From the NCBI GenBank assembly GCA_014904985.1, contig MU128961.1, positions 17,650-53,408 on the forward strand: a DNA stretch of 35,759 nucleotides, given 5' to 3'. A program made the position numbers and the translations under genes. Positions within the stretch are counted from its first letter, which is position 1. Every line of letters starts with the position of its first letter. Source of the DNA: Hydnum rufescens UP504. Its lineage: Eukaryota; Basidiomycota; Agaricomycetes; Cantharellales; Hydnaceae. Shown here one piece after another: positions 9,408 to 20,919 of the stretch. The notes below the pieces were generated by a model. The model searched no databases. It was given only the letters and a program-made list of their open reading frames with translations, and was not told the DNA's origin.

Positions 9408-10470
9408 CCGGGGATAAGCCAAAACAACCCCCCCCCCTTCCATACAACATGAAGCAAAAGAAAAACACGACAACGTGATCAACGCAAGCTGACAGAACGC
9501 AACGTGGCCAGCGAACGGCCGCGACCGAATCGACACACCCGCTACGGCAGGTGTGTGTGTCTATATAGAGATAGCCAACTATATTATACAGCCCCGACAA
9601 AAGAGCAGCGAAAGCTTGCTCTTTTTGCGCTGGTTTTAATTCTTAACTAATATAATCTTTTATTCTATGATCCTGAAGGTAAAACCCCGCGAATGAAGAA
9701 ACCTGGAGATACGGCAAGATTGACCCAACCCCCCTTCCCCATACCGCATGACAAAGAAAAACGCAAACCAATGCAAGCCATGATGACAACTGCGAATGGC
9801 CGCTACGAACGCACACCTGCTATGGTGGGTGTGGGGTTCTATGGTAAGGGAAGGCCCCCCAATTATATACAACCATGCAAAAAGAGCAGTGAAGCTGCTC
9901 TTTTTGGCTGGTTTAATTTTTAACAATATACTTTTTAATTCTATGTTCGAAGGTGAAAACCCGCCGAATGAGAACCCGGGGACCCCAAACAACCCACCAA
10001 CCCTCCATCACATCAACCCAAGCAATGACAACTGGGCCCACTCGTGAATGCGGCAGGAAATTGAACAACCGGTGAAATGGATGAAACAAAACAAGGGAAG
10101 CCCCTGCCCACACACTGCCTTCAGTGGAGTGTGGGTGACTTTAAAGGTAAAGTTTTATTCCTTTTTTCAACTAATGTGTTTGTTTCGACCTCAGAACCCA
10201 TGATAAACCACCCCCCCACTCCGAACTGGGAACTCACTGAACGCACCAACCGAAGGTTCGCTCAAACAACCCAGCTGAACGAATACGAAACCCACCCCAA
10301 CAAAACACGACCCACTGGTGGAACAATGGTCCACACCACTCCAGCAGGTGTGGTAAGTGTATAGGTTTTTTCAATGTGTTAGACAATAGAGCAGACAGAA
10401 GGAGCAGCTCTGGTGCTCTTTCTGTTGCTACTGTGGGTGAGCCATTTGGCTTGCCAGATGTAGTGTATAT
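9408..10470 (+). repeat. Right arm of the hairpin array, distal part
   Basis: Units resume after element A at about 250-310-bp spacing. AAAGAGCAGC-type hairpins are at 9599-9626 and 9879-9905 (perfect 11-bp arms, loop TGAAG), with a variant at 10395-10425. GC-rich hairpins of the CACACCTGC/GCAGGTGTG type lie near 9534, 9811, 10109 and 10332. Each unit also carries an AT-rich spacer (TTTTATTCTATG) followed by GAAGGTGAAAACCCGCCGAA or similar. Poly-C tracts occur near 7577 and 9429. Short frames here are not conserved between units. Confidence 0.7.
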
Positions 10471-10717
10471 AATATGGATAAATAAATACAATAATAATAG
10501 TAATAATGTGGATTTGGGTAAGAGCTCTGGTTGGGTCCCAATAAAGACCCCAATTGGGCACTCAACCACAACCAAATGGGGGGGACTGGGGCCCCAAATA
10601 GTGTCCGGTTCTGTCCTAACTTAGGACCAAATCATGCCCCAAAATAGATATCCGTAAAAGGGGCACAGTACGGCTGTCCAGTGCATGGCAAGTCTGATGC
10701 CACATCTGTCACCTTTC
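10471..10717. other. Array edge and non-coding DNA
   Basis: The hairpin units fade out here. The segment contains a short AATAAATACAATAATAATAG microrepeat near 10480 and a GGGGCCCC palindrome near 10590. No coding signal. Confidence 0.4.
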
Positions 10718-11766
10718 TCAGACATAGCAAGTACTGCACCTTATGAGTATTTTTGTTATTATAGTTGAAAGCGCAATACAGCGTACTCTGGCACCAGTTA
10801 ATATTGTGGTTCGTGGGTTTGAGGACTTCCACCATGTCTGAAGTAATGATCCCCTTGAGATGACAGGTTGGTCCTCAGACTGTACCAATTGGCCATTATG
10901 GTCACATTGCAGTAATGGTTTCACAATTTCCGTCACAATTTTGTACTGACTCTTTTTGCCAGATTCGTCCAATTAGCAGTGTTGTGGTTCCAAAGTGAAG
11001 GAATAAATTCAGTCTTGTCAAAGACACTGACATTGCTCTGGGTCAATTGGCACACCTTGCTGAACTCCCACCAAGGCCTGCCTTAAGAGTTTGACCAACC
11101 ACCCTTTGTATCGTGTTTCACGCACACACCTCGCTTCTCCCCATGCAAATGATGTGCTCCAATAGGTTGAATATGGTGTTCGATACGCCAGGAAGTTACT
11201 TGTCCAATCTTCCCCAAGGGCTTGAATGGTGTGTTCTGGATTTTGCACTTGCACTTAGAGGATCTTGTGTCCATTTTCATAGCAGGGACTGGTGAGTGAA
11301 AGGAAAGCTGTGCTCCTGTCCTTTGTAAGCATGGTCAATAAGAATATTGCATCTTTCATCAGTGAAGTGGCAATTGGAGGCAATTGAACTTCATGTATAT
11401 CCGCTGTTTTCATTGAATTCCTGATGAGTAGAGTGTACTGATACTGGAGGCCTGCATACTGGGGCCAAATTGAGATATCCATTAAGGCTTGAGGATGTAT
11501 AGCCCTTGGGAAACAGCCATGTGACACCCATAGTCAGGTGACAGCACCTTGAGAGTCAGCCTTTTTTTTCTGACTTGATTGGGATGTTCCTTGTCTGATT
11601 TGCTTGAGCCAAAGTAGTAAGCAGAGTTAAGTCCAAGAAGCAGCGCGGTGGCAAATATGAATAGTGGCCTGATTGAAAAAGCGAATTCCAGTGGCCTATT
11701 GCGAAATTGGAAAACTGGTTTCCGTATTCTTGTGATAAACCTCCAATAAATGTTTCCCAAGCACAT
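10718..11766 (-). pseudogene. Decayed unrecognised coding sequence
   Basis: On the minus strand a single frame stays mostly open from 11527 to 10718, broken by only a few stops (one just above 11254, others near 11000). An overlapping frame covers 11766-11482 upstream. Visible segments include FLLTMLTKDRSTAFLSLTSP and EDQPVISRGSLLQTWWKSSN. This density of open frame exceeds that of neighbouring non-coding DNA, so I infer a dead gene. I recognise no family and cannot exclude chance. Confidence 0.3.
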
Positions 11767-12059
11767 TTCTGGGCTGTTTTCTTATAGAAAAAATCATCTT
11801 ATAGGTCTTCCTGGACATGTTCTACAAAAAATAAAGCATATCTGATCAGGGAACTGCTTGGGCGGTCCAATCTTCAACACCCTAGGACTTTTGGAACCAA
11901 AAATTTAGCCTTAAGCAACGACTCCTGCTTGCTCCAACAGTCCCACTGTGTTCTCATATGACTAGATATCTTCTTTGGGTACTGGAGAAAATCTGCTGAA
12001 GGAATTACATAAGCTGCCATATGTAGCAATATTATATGTGGAGATGTGACATAAGCTAC

Positions 12060-12200
12060 CAAAATGGTAATATTACATAATCATTATATTGGCAGTATTA
12101 CATAATCATTTCATTTTAAATATTACATGATGATTTTTGAATATTACACAATCATTTTATTTCAAAATCACATAATCACCATATTACATAATATCACCTT
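12060..12200. repeat. AT-rich ATTACATAATCAT microrepeat
   Basis: ATTACATAATCAT-like blocks recur about six times within 140 bp, with variable spacers. Low complexity, no coding potential. Confidence 0.6.
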
Positions 12201-12452
12201 GGTCAGCCACAAAAATCAGCCCTAGTTAGGCCCAAAAACATGGCACTATTTGGGCCTAAGCAGGCTTTGGATCATTGGGCCCAAGGGGTGTTTTCAGTGA
12301 CCTTTGTATTTCAGCACCTTGATGGATATAAAGCCATATATAGGCTTAACACTGCTCTTTCAAACCATTCTTTGGTCCATTGCCCTTTGAATCTAAGTAG
12401 GCTACTTCTCAAGGGGCCCCAATGGAGACTTTGCCTAAGCATATATATGGGA

Positions 12453-12477
12453 NNNNNNNNNNNNNNNNNNNNNNNNN
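12453..12477. other. Assembly gap (25 N)
   Basis: A run of 25 Ns marks an unresolved join. Poly-C tracts follow at about 12526-12562, a common cause of such gaps. Open frames that read across it are not meaningful. The gap lies close to the apparent inversion breakpoint of KDZ copy 1. Confidence 0.95.
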
Positions 12478-12506
12478 AGTTCACATCCAATGCAGACAAT
12501 GGGAGA

Positions 12507-13117
12507 TCAACCATAGGCCCAATCTCCCCCCCCCCCCGCCCCCCCCCCGTGCCCCCCCCCCGCATTGTTACTGCCAAAGCACAGTGGACACTGAGATTGT
12601 AGGTAAATGCTAGGACAATCATGAATGGTGACAGTGTCAACTGTACCCTGTGCATTTGAATAATAGTGCTCATTAACCAGGGTCTTCACATCAAGCTGGG
12701 ATGCAGACATTGATATTGGGGAGTGGGGAAGACCATGAGATTGCCCTTGCAATGATCCTACCAACTTCTCAACCTCTGCATCAATGAGCTTGACAAGCTG
12801 CTGATAGTGGCCAGGGCATTTGCAAAACAGCAACAAATGAATCCCCATAGTAAACAATAACATGGTCTTCAAGTAGTTGGTAAGAGTTGCTGCCCAGCCT
12901 CTTTCATTGGGAGCAATGTGAAGAAAAGCTCTGAGATGAATTCCAGCATATCAAGACTTACAGCCAATGTAGGCCAAACCAGGGCACATGGGAAGAAACC
13001 ACATTGGACTAGCTGGACAGGGGCAGATCTGCATTCACAGACATCCAACATGACATCCTCAATCTGTTCCATATGAATGCAGGTCACCTCCAAAGTATGG
13101 TGCTGCTGCTGCACTTG
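12507..13117 (-). pseudogene. KDZ copy 1: N-terminal CxC1 cysteine cluster, inverted fragment
   Basis: On the minus strand the frame reads CECRSAPVQLVQCGFFPC and then PTLAVSLDMLEFISELFF. This is the CxC1-like cysteine cluster that precedes KDZ transposases in fungi, and it matches the same block in KDZ copy 2 (24812-25174). After a frameshift, HYQQLVKLIDAEVEKLV leads to QSQCPLCFG, the segment normally just upstream of the catalytic region. The next expected part, the catalytic core, lies on the opposite strand from about 13390. The upstream side is an LTR fragment at 13118-13350. The segment is therefore both truncated and inverted relative to its core, and is not functional. Confidence 0.7.
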
Positions 13118-13350
13118 TGTCAGGCCACGCTGCGACAAGAGCACCAAAACAAATATAAACACAGATAATTCCGGCTAAGTCCGGTGTAAGTCCGGCTAAG
13201 TCCGAGAGAATCCGGGCAGGAATGAAATAACGAAGATAGGAGGGACGGGAGAGGCAATCCAGCAGCCGGAAGGGAACTAGGCGGAAACGAGCACAGCGGT
13301 CCTTAAGCTCGCAGAGTCAACTGGAAAATACTCAGACCTGTAGTCCGGAG
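13118..13350 (-). mobile_element. Truncated LTR fragment 3 (3' third only)
   Basis: On the minus strand this matches the 3' part of the two solo LTRs. It ends in CCTGACA with the conserved TTGGTGCTCTTGTCGCAG-type block and breaks off at CTCCGGACTACAGG. The remaining LTR is absent, so no TSD can be scored. It keeps far more CpG than the other two copies, which suggests it is the youngest or least methylated. Confidence 0.8.
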
Positions 13351-13389
13351 ATCTCTCTCTTTCCAGCTGAAAAGACAGTGAGACTTGGA

Positions 13390-15433
13390 CAGATGTGTGG
13401 GGTATCAAGGAGAGACTGGAACCCAGGACCCACACATTACATCACCAAGGATGATTGAGCTGTCACAGGAGGCCTTAGAGGCATGGGAGAAAAAAGTCCA
13501 AGGTATCTGACCTGGAAGAGGAGAACCAAGAGCTGGACAGAAGCACAAAGCCCATGAGGCAGTGGAAAGAGAAGATCTGCAAGCAGAGGAAGGAGATAAA
13601 GTCAAAAGGAATCTAAACATGCTGAATTATCCATACTGTGCCTGTGGTGAATCTTTCATTGCTGCCAATGGAGATCAAATAAAGGCATCAACTCAATACT
13701 TCAGTGACACTGGTGTCCTTGCCATGCTCTGCCAACATGATATTCCCATATTTCTGGCCAACATGTGGACTGCTGGGGAGAAACAATTTTATGTGTTTGC
13801 CCTTCTTGATGCCCTTATCAAGCATCTGCCCCATCGTTGGAGAATTGGTGCCTTATATGATATTGGCTGCCAAATAGACCAATCACTCAAGAAATGGGAC
13901 TTTCTGCCAGAGTGGTCGGGGCGTTTGGAGTGGGGTGTATCGATTTTCCATGCATATGGGCACCAGTGGACCTGTCAACTATGGTACCACCCTCGAAAGA
14001 ATGAGATCTGGGGTCTTTCAGATGGAGAAGGGTGTGAGCAGTTTTGGAGTGAGTTACAGTGACTTATCCCTGGGCTTCAGGGTGACAGGCTATCACCGAT
14101 TGACTATTCCTTCTGGACTTACAAGTGGAACACATTGATGAGGGGAAACGAGAGGGTTTTGGAAAGTGGCTGAGGGATCACACTGATTGTGCCCAACATC
14201 ATTTGGATGAAGCCCAGGAGAAACTTGGTCTTCAGTCTATTGAGTATCTCCTCCAACAATTCAAGGAGCAGTGGCTTTATCACAGTCAGCCAATATCCCG
14301 GCAGTCCCAGACCCAGGGTGCCCATGCCATTGATCATATCCTTTCACTACAGTCCACATTAGATGCCCAGCTGGAGAACTTGCAAGACTTAATAAAGGAG
14401 GGCAATGATATGGTTGGAGAGGACAGTGCAAGTGAAGCTGTGCTTATGGAATGGCAGGAAAAGGTTAAATCAACCAAGGCCTCAGTAGTGCGCCTTGAAA
14501 ACAACATACAAAAGAAGGTCGAGGAGCTGAAACTCCGGGATCGGGTTGCTGCCCAGAAGTTGTCAAAGCTGAAGAAGGATAAATGGATTACTCTTCAGCT
14601 CAACCTTCATGTTCTTAGGGAACAACTCCTCTGAAAGTTAAGGGAGCAAGAATTTGAGCTTGCAACTCTGGATCGCACCCATTCCACTCACATACTGGAC
14701 CAGAAGATGAAGGCACATGTAGAAAAGGCTGTGAAGCACCACTCCTCTGGGATTGAAGGCACTATGAAGAAGTACAATGTGACATTGGTGGAAATGGTTG
14801 AATATAGAAGGAGATCAAAAAGTATCTCAAGGGATGCTTATATTCCACCAATGCTTTCAAAGGAAGGGTTGTACAGACTGGATGTTGATCAGGATATATG
14901 GGAAGATACAAGGGGTGATGTTGCTGACTTCCCTGATGGTGTCCTTCCTCCATGGTTGGCAGATGCTTCAATCAAGCAAGGGATATGTACCATGCAGGAG
15001 ATCATCAACTGTAAAGAGGAGTTGGAATGGTGCAAGGTGGAACACAGTAATCTTTGGATGTGGTTCTCTAAAGAGTATACTGCAGTGGAGAGACTGGTCA
15101 ACTTCACACAAAATGATGATGTCTCATTCTTTGCCCTTGTTTGACTGCATCAACTGTACGACTGGTTGGTGACTTGGAGAAAAGATCTTTCTCTCATTAA
15201 TTCTATGTCAACTACCCCATGCTGGGATGATATCCACCCTCCAATACCTCTAGAACATCACCATCTCAGTCGAGTTTTCAGGCATATCATCAAGGGGGCA
15301 TAAGGATGATGGGTTGAGTAGTGTGGTATCATCTGATGATGATGATGATGGAGAACTAGAGGAGGATTGTGAAGTAGAGGACCTTGGTTTTATTGCACTT
15401 GTAGATAGCACCCTCATAGATAGTGAAGATTAA
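13390..15433 (+). pseudogene. KDZ-family transposase, copy 1: catalytic core to C-terminus
   Basis: This is a decayed DNA transposase of the Kyakuja-Dileera-Zisupton type. It begins near ELSQEALEAWEKKVQ. The core at 13613-14060 shows the expected acidic positions in order: YFSDTGVLAMLCQHD, LYDIGCQ, then HAYGHQWTCQLWYHPRK and GLSDGEGCEQFWSEL. A helical, lysine-rich region follows (HIDEGKREGFGKWL, LQSTLDAQLENLQDL). Then come YIPPMLSKEGLYRLDVDQD and PPWLADASIKQGI, and an acidic tail (SSDDDDDGELEED) ending at TAA 15431-15433. In-frame TGA codons at 14060, 14632 and 15142 and frameshifts near 14100 and 15300 break it. The matching N-terminus lies inverted at 12507-13117. The family assignment is firm; activity is excluded. 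Confidence 0.85.
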
Positions 15434-15751
15434 TGTACTAGAATTATTATTCATTAATGTGTACAGCCCTTGTCTTGAGCTAAATATTGTCAAGTCCTTG
15501 AAGTTGAGGCCATTGACAATGGTTGATGTCAAATTTGATGTCAAAACCATCAATACAAGGTCAAAATTCAGTTTTTGATTATCATTTGACATCAACCCCA
15601 ATTTAAGCCTCTCAGGCCCAGACAAAACATCAAAATGGTACTCCTTTTGAGCTAAGGCTATATGGCTGACCAGCCTGTCTAAATCACATGTTGATCACAT
15701 TGGTGAAGGTATCAAATGGGTTCAGTTGATCTGGATGCCTAAACTGGTGCT
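15434..15751. other. 3' flank of KDZ copy 1, no gene
   Basis: AT-rich sequence with repeated TTGATGTCAAATTTGATGTC-like words near 15520-15590. I could not identify a terminal inverted repeat of the KDZ element. Confidence 0.35.
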
Positions 15752-16362
15752 TTGCAGAGCAGCACAATTGCCTTGTCCAGATCTACAGTTATCAGCCTAG
15801 CTTTTTCAAACCATGTCAGTGTTCCATTGGTGAGGTCATGGGGTGTATTCGATCAGTGTGTGAGGACAAGCAGCAGTACTGGTGGTGGATGCAGAGGATC
15901 CTACTGTCCTGGCAGGAGCCAAGGTTGCTCCTCCTGTGCCAATACAGGCCCCATTGATGTAGGAATGGAGGATGAATATGATGTTAAAGAGGTTCTTTCC
16001 TCAACCAACCACCATTTTCTTGTGTCTTGGATTGGAATCAATCCAGCAACAGGCAAAGAATGGTCCCCTTCCACTGTGCAGAAGGTAGACTGTTCACCTG
16101 AACTACTGGCAGGATGGAAAGCTCAAAAGGAAACTGAAACAAAAAATAAAGGTTAGGCCTCATCTTACATGTATTATCCTTCTGCTACCTTCAGGACCAG
16201 TAGTCTCAAAGAAACTAATTGAACATTGAAGCTTACAACCCACAACCACCTCCCCGCCTTCCACCCCTGCCTTGAAGAAACCAGACAAACATCCATTACC
16301 ACCTGCCTTCCCCCCTCACCCTTCCACCCCTGATCCAAGTCAAAGGATACTGGGTGTGCCAG
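15752..16362 (+). pseudogene. Chromodomain-containing gene fragment
   Basis: The frame contains EDEYDVKEVLSSTNHHFLVS, then WIGINPATGKEW and CSPELLAGWKAQKE. This is the layout of a chromodomain: an E-Y-x-V-E-like first strand, FLVSW, and a C-terminal helix. Aromatic-cage positions Tyr and Trp are present; the third is Ile. A 43-bp intron (GTTAGG...CTTCAG, 16152-16194) joins NKG to PVVSKKLIEH. A stop follows, and a shifted frame carries a proline/threonine linker (TTTSPPSTPALKKPDKHPLP). Chromodomains bind methylated histone tails in heterochromatin proteins, remodellers and some retroelement integrases. No integrase or ATPase motif is visible, so the parent protein is unknown. Confidence 0.6.
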
Positions 16363-19300
16363 GACTCTGCACAAAAAGAGAGGTATCTACACAATACCCT
16401 TGACCCCCCCATCACTGTCACCTCCATCACCATCACCTGTGCACCCCAGAATGCAAATCCCTCTGTGATATCCCTGAATGGCCCATTCCCCCCACATGTG
16501 GACCAGTCCCTGCAGTCCCCTTTGTCCCAGATGGTTGCTCTAAAACAAGGATGCAGTGATTGAGGAAATCCAAATCATCCAAGTAAACATCATCATACCA
16601 AGGAGTGGGAGGGAATTTCATGATATATGCTGCAGGTTTGGGCAGCACAGCAGATTAATTTACTGCAGTACATAGTTGGTGTCTTGGAAGTCTCATATTG
16701 TGCTTCTTTCAATTGTATGATCTCTCCCATGCAGACATGCATCCTAAGGAGATTTCTGAGGCCAGAAAATATGCATATTTGTTGGATATTCAACTGCTGA
16801 GCATTGGTTATAAAGCCCTTCCTCAACCATTGCTCTCATCTCTCCCTCTTACACCATGCTACCTCACTGCAGGCCACATGTCTCAGCAGCACATCTCTGA
16901 TCAACCGCAGTGTCCCCTGCCCCTAAAGTATGAGTGGTTTCATATGTAGCATAGGGACATAGGTATTATGGCAATTAGAAGAGCATGGGAAGAGAGCAAC
17001 AGAAAGCAGACTCACTGAGACCACACATCCTTGCTGCCTTGGGCTTCTGGCAGATGATGAGCTGGTATTCTGTGAGGTTGAGCAGCACAGCGAGGAGTGT
17101 GATGAGAAGGGAAGGAGCACAATTGCATACCCACATTCATAGAAAAGCCAGAGAATGGGGAGATATGTTGTCATTGTCTGAAGGAATCCTGGTGCTTGGG
17201 TCACATCAGTTGGGTTCTAAATAAATACCACTGAATGGCAGTGGCTTTGGGAGTGCACTCTTTAACCTTGTTGACCATTCCTTAAACTATTTGGTACACA
17301 ATGATAGTGAGCTGAAAAGGGTATAAATCACCATAGATCCCTTCCCATTGCTTATGTCTCACTATTGCAGCAGAGTAGACTTGATAATTCACTGACATCC
17401 AACTCTTTGTTTATAATGCATTTGCTTCCTTGGACCAAACATGTATGTTCATGGTGTGGCAGGTTAACCCAGAAGTTTGAGAAGCAGTAGCATTAGGTGA
17501 GGACTAGCTCAAATGCCTCTTCTTGCCCTGAATTTGATTTCCACTGTGTCTCAAGTCACTCTCCAGACCTTCATGGATTTTTTCATTGGCACTTGAGTGA
17601 AAAGTGACACACTATGTGGATGCTGGGCAATGGAGTGTCATGTTGTTCATTCTCCACTATTATCATATCTCAGTCACTGACTACACTTACTGTTACCAAG
17701 CACACCAAGTCATTTCTTATCCTTACTCCACAGATATTCCCTTATATTTATAATTATCAGCCAGTACAGTATCATCAATTGTCTTCAACCACATTTTGGC
17801 TACTCCCTAGCTGGACACTGGTGTTGAGTTCAGAACTCACAAAGATGTTTGGTTCCCATGGGCATTATGATGTACAATACCATGAAGATTTTGAGCTTGT
17901 TTGCACAATATTGTGACAGGAATTATTGGCTCAAGCATGTTGTCATTTGACATTCAAACCCCCTGCCTTGTCTAGTGTGAATTCTGCTGGGTGACAACAG
18001 ATTTTGTCCTCCAACTAACTTCTGTATTTCTGCAGCAAAGGTTCTGGTGTAGTCTGCATGCTCTTGTCTTCATTGATTGATTGATCCAGGAGTAAATCCA
18101 TTGCCCCACTGTGCACCTGCACATTGTCTGCAGTAATTTAGGATCATTTAGACATATCCCTTTCACAAGGTGCCCTACTCCAGGACCTGCTGTATTATTT
18201 TGTGCTGCTTCAGTAAATTGGGGGGACATTTCTTTTGTTGGCAGAGGCAAATTTAGATCTAAGTGAGTGTATCAATGTATTCTGTACACAGGTCCTGCCT
18301 CCCATTGATTTGAAGGTGTGTGAAATAAGTGCTGCAGCTGCACTTGCAGGGGGGTCACATGAAGATGATATAATCTTTGTTTTGCACACACCCTCTGGTG
18401 GCTCAACTTTGTTTTTTGGGTGGCCACCATTGCTCCTGTGAATCCAAGAAAGCATGTGCAATTGCCCTCTCCTTCTGCTAGTGCACTTCCATCTGTGTTG
18501 ACTATGATGGCAGGGAAAGTTGCCTGCTCCGAGTTTGTTCAACACCCTTATTTGGATCTGTCTACTTTGGATCTGTGGTGCAGCAGGTGTGGGGAAATCA
18601 TTGATCCTTTGCTCATGTGCAAAACACAATTGTGATCTTGATTACAAGGGTTTGTACTATGGCTTCAACAAAAATATACTGAGCAAATGTGACCAACCTC
18701 TTCAGTACAATTGCTCAAGACCTTTCCAAACTTGATGACTCCCAGAAGCAGTACCTTATTGATACCATCAAGAAAGATGTCACAATATGAAAACTCCAAT
18801 AGTGGCAATGTGCAGTTTGGTTTTAACATTCCATCATTCAATGATGATAAGCCCACAGGAAAGACCATTGTTTTCCTTGATGCATTGACAAATAGGGGGT
18901 GTTACTCATGCCAATGTGCTTGCTATTCTAACAAAGTGAGTGTCAGAAAACCCTCTCACTCCTCAAGTTATACTCTCAAGCATGATGTTTTAGATGCACT
19001 GTGAGGTGTGCCACTGTGTCTGCTGCCACCTGGGCTTGACATCATGCTTGTAGACAACCCAATTCATCAGACCTCATGCAATGTTGTGACTCATGTACAC
19101 AATGAACTCTGTGATGTGAATGAATTCCACAGGGAGAATTACCAGGAGCAGCTGGATGTGCTGATTCGGATGGTGGGAACTTTCTTTCTGTGTGTTGCTA
19201 TTGCATTTACCTCATGTAAATGCACTGAAGGTTCTTGAAACTGCTCCAATGCATGATGAAGAATTGGTGAGGTACTTCAATTACCCCCCATGTTTTGCTC

Positions 19301-20215
19301 TGGGGACTACATTTATATGGCAAAATAGTTCAACCAAAGATTGGAATACCTTGACCATGGTCATCCAGCTACCTTGATGGGGAGAATTAATGATGGTCAA
19401 TGCACAAGTGGTCATCATGTTCTTCTGTATCTTCAACCTGCTGATTCTCACATCATATCTTAGATCTGGTTGGCCAAACCCCTTTCAGATCTCATGTAAG
19501 GTGGCCCTTCTCACCTGTACTTCACCATTTGGCACAATCCCAATGTTGAGCCCATCTGGGATATTGTGAGCATCTAATGTTGAATCTCTTGCACCCATTG
19601 TTATCAGCATGCACTATTCTGTAGCCACTTGCCTTCAGCTTCAAAGAGAAATCTAGCAGTGTTATCATAGAAATGTCTGCTAAAAGTAGCCATGCTGAGG
19701 CATTCCTGACCCTTCTAGAACCATTTGGAATCATTGAGTCTGCATGAATGGGTATGTCTTTACCCCCCTCACCCTATTTTTCTCTTTTATTTGGACCACG
19801 CTTCATACTTAATCTCTTTCTGGGTTTATTTTTCAGGTGCAATGGTCACACTGTGGATGCTACTTCCCCATTTGCTGGAGGATGATGGCACAGTCAAACC
19901 CAATGTGGCCATGGATGCCAGCTTGCTGCCTCCAGACTCATCTAAGGTGACCTGGTTCAGTCCAAATTCTTGTCTCCAAGATCCATTACAACTCCCAGAA
20001 TACTTGGTGTGTGCATATCAATGCAATCCCACAAAATGTGGCCAGACCATGGTGCCTTTTTGCCTAGTACTCTTGAAATATACCACCAGTTGGTCATCTC
20101 TATGGTCTTTATACAATTGGACCTTCTGTATGCCCTGTCACCAAACAGGTTGGTGATGTCATTTCCTTCTCATTTGTATTTGCTTACAGCACATTGTCTT
20201 AGGCCATCACCATGA
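16363..20215 (+). pseudogene. Decayed coding sequence of unknown family downstream of the chromodomain
   Basis: Several forward segments look protein-like but sit in different frames. Examples are LKVCEISAAAALAGGSHEDD (18300s), IAQDLSKLDDSQKQYLIDTI (18700s), QFGFNIPSFNDDKPTGKTIV (18810s), VVTHVHNELCDVNEFHRENY (19080s) and KPNVAMDASLLPPDSSKVTW (19880s). Short introns such as one ending TTTTTCAG near 19837 are likely. They could be exons of the chromodomain gene or of a second gene. I cannot tie them to a family. The part from 16400 to 18200 shows little coding signal. Confidence 0.35.
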
Positions 20216-20591
20216 GACCTAACCAGTTTGCTTCTGTATCTGTCATTACCCATATCTTATGCAACTATGTGGGTGCACTGTCTAATTGGTGCTTTCCAGG
20301 CTGGTCAGCCAATTATCAGTATCTAATTAGATACTTTGAGGGTTGCATTTATATGCTCTAATTAGATATACAGCCCATGGGGCCCCTGGTGGCCCCTGTG
20401 GGCTAACTTGGATGGGCTCGGGGGGGCTCAAGTACTGATCCAGGGGCCCCAGGGACCCCTCAGCACTGCCTCCAAAGGCCTCATTTCAAACCCGAGTATT
20501 TTCTAAGTTCAGCTAGGGGCCCCCCACAATTAACTTAATGGTTTCAGTTTCTGTATTATTTTTGCTAAGTACATATGTAGATAACATGGAC
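20216..20591. other. Intergenic DNA between decayed genes, with short palindromes
   Basis: The 18-bp perfect palindrome AGTATCTAATTAGATACT lies at 20318-20335, with a partial repeat of its core near 20360. GC-rich GGGGCCCCTGG and CAGGGGCCCC words lie near 20380 and 20442. These might belong to an end of KDZ copy 2, but I found no matching end on its other side. Confidence 0.35.
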
Positions 20592-20919
20592 TTATTCTTC
20601 ATCACTACTAGTCTCACTTCCCATATCATCTGAATGACCCTCATGAAGGAGGTCTGTAGCTGCAAGTAGGACTGGGTCAGCAATAACTGGCAGAGGCTCC
20701 AGCTCAAATTCTTCATCATCATCTGAGCTATCCACCTCCCCTTTTCCAGGGCCCACTGTCCATTTGTCTGACCTTGGCAACTTTGGGATTGCTGCTTGTT
20801 CAGCTAAGGACCCTGCCAACTTGGACAGGGGTGGGATGGGCACCCTGCAATCAAGCAGAGCCCTGGTCTCACTAGTCAAGTTCTGCCACCTCATCAAGGG
20901 AAATCAGCCCAAGAGATGC

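Noticed and set aside
5800..10470. Regular repeats with hairpins as a CRISPR array
   Set aside because: Units are hundreds of bases long and diverged, spacers are homologous to each other, there are no cas genes, and the window is fungal.
12240..12673. Open frames reading through the N run and glycine/proline-rich tracts
   Set aside because: They cross an assembly gap and poly-C tracts; the protein-like signal on the minus strand belongs to the KDZ N-terminal fragment.
20318..20335. 18-bp perfect palindrome as an operator or element end
   Set aside because: AT-rich palindromes of this size can arise by chance, and no partner or conserved position was found.
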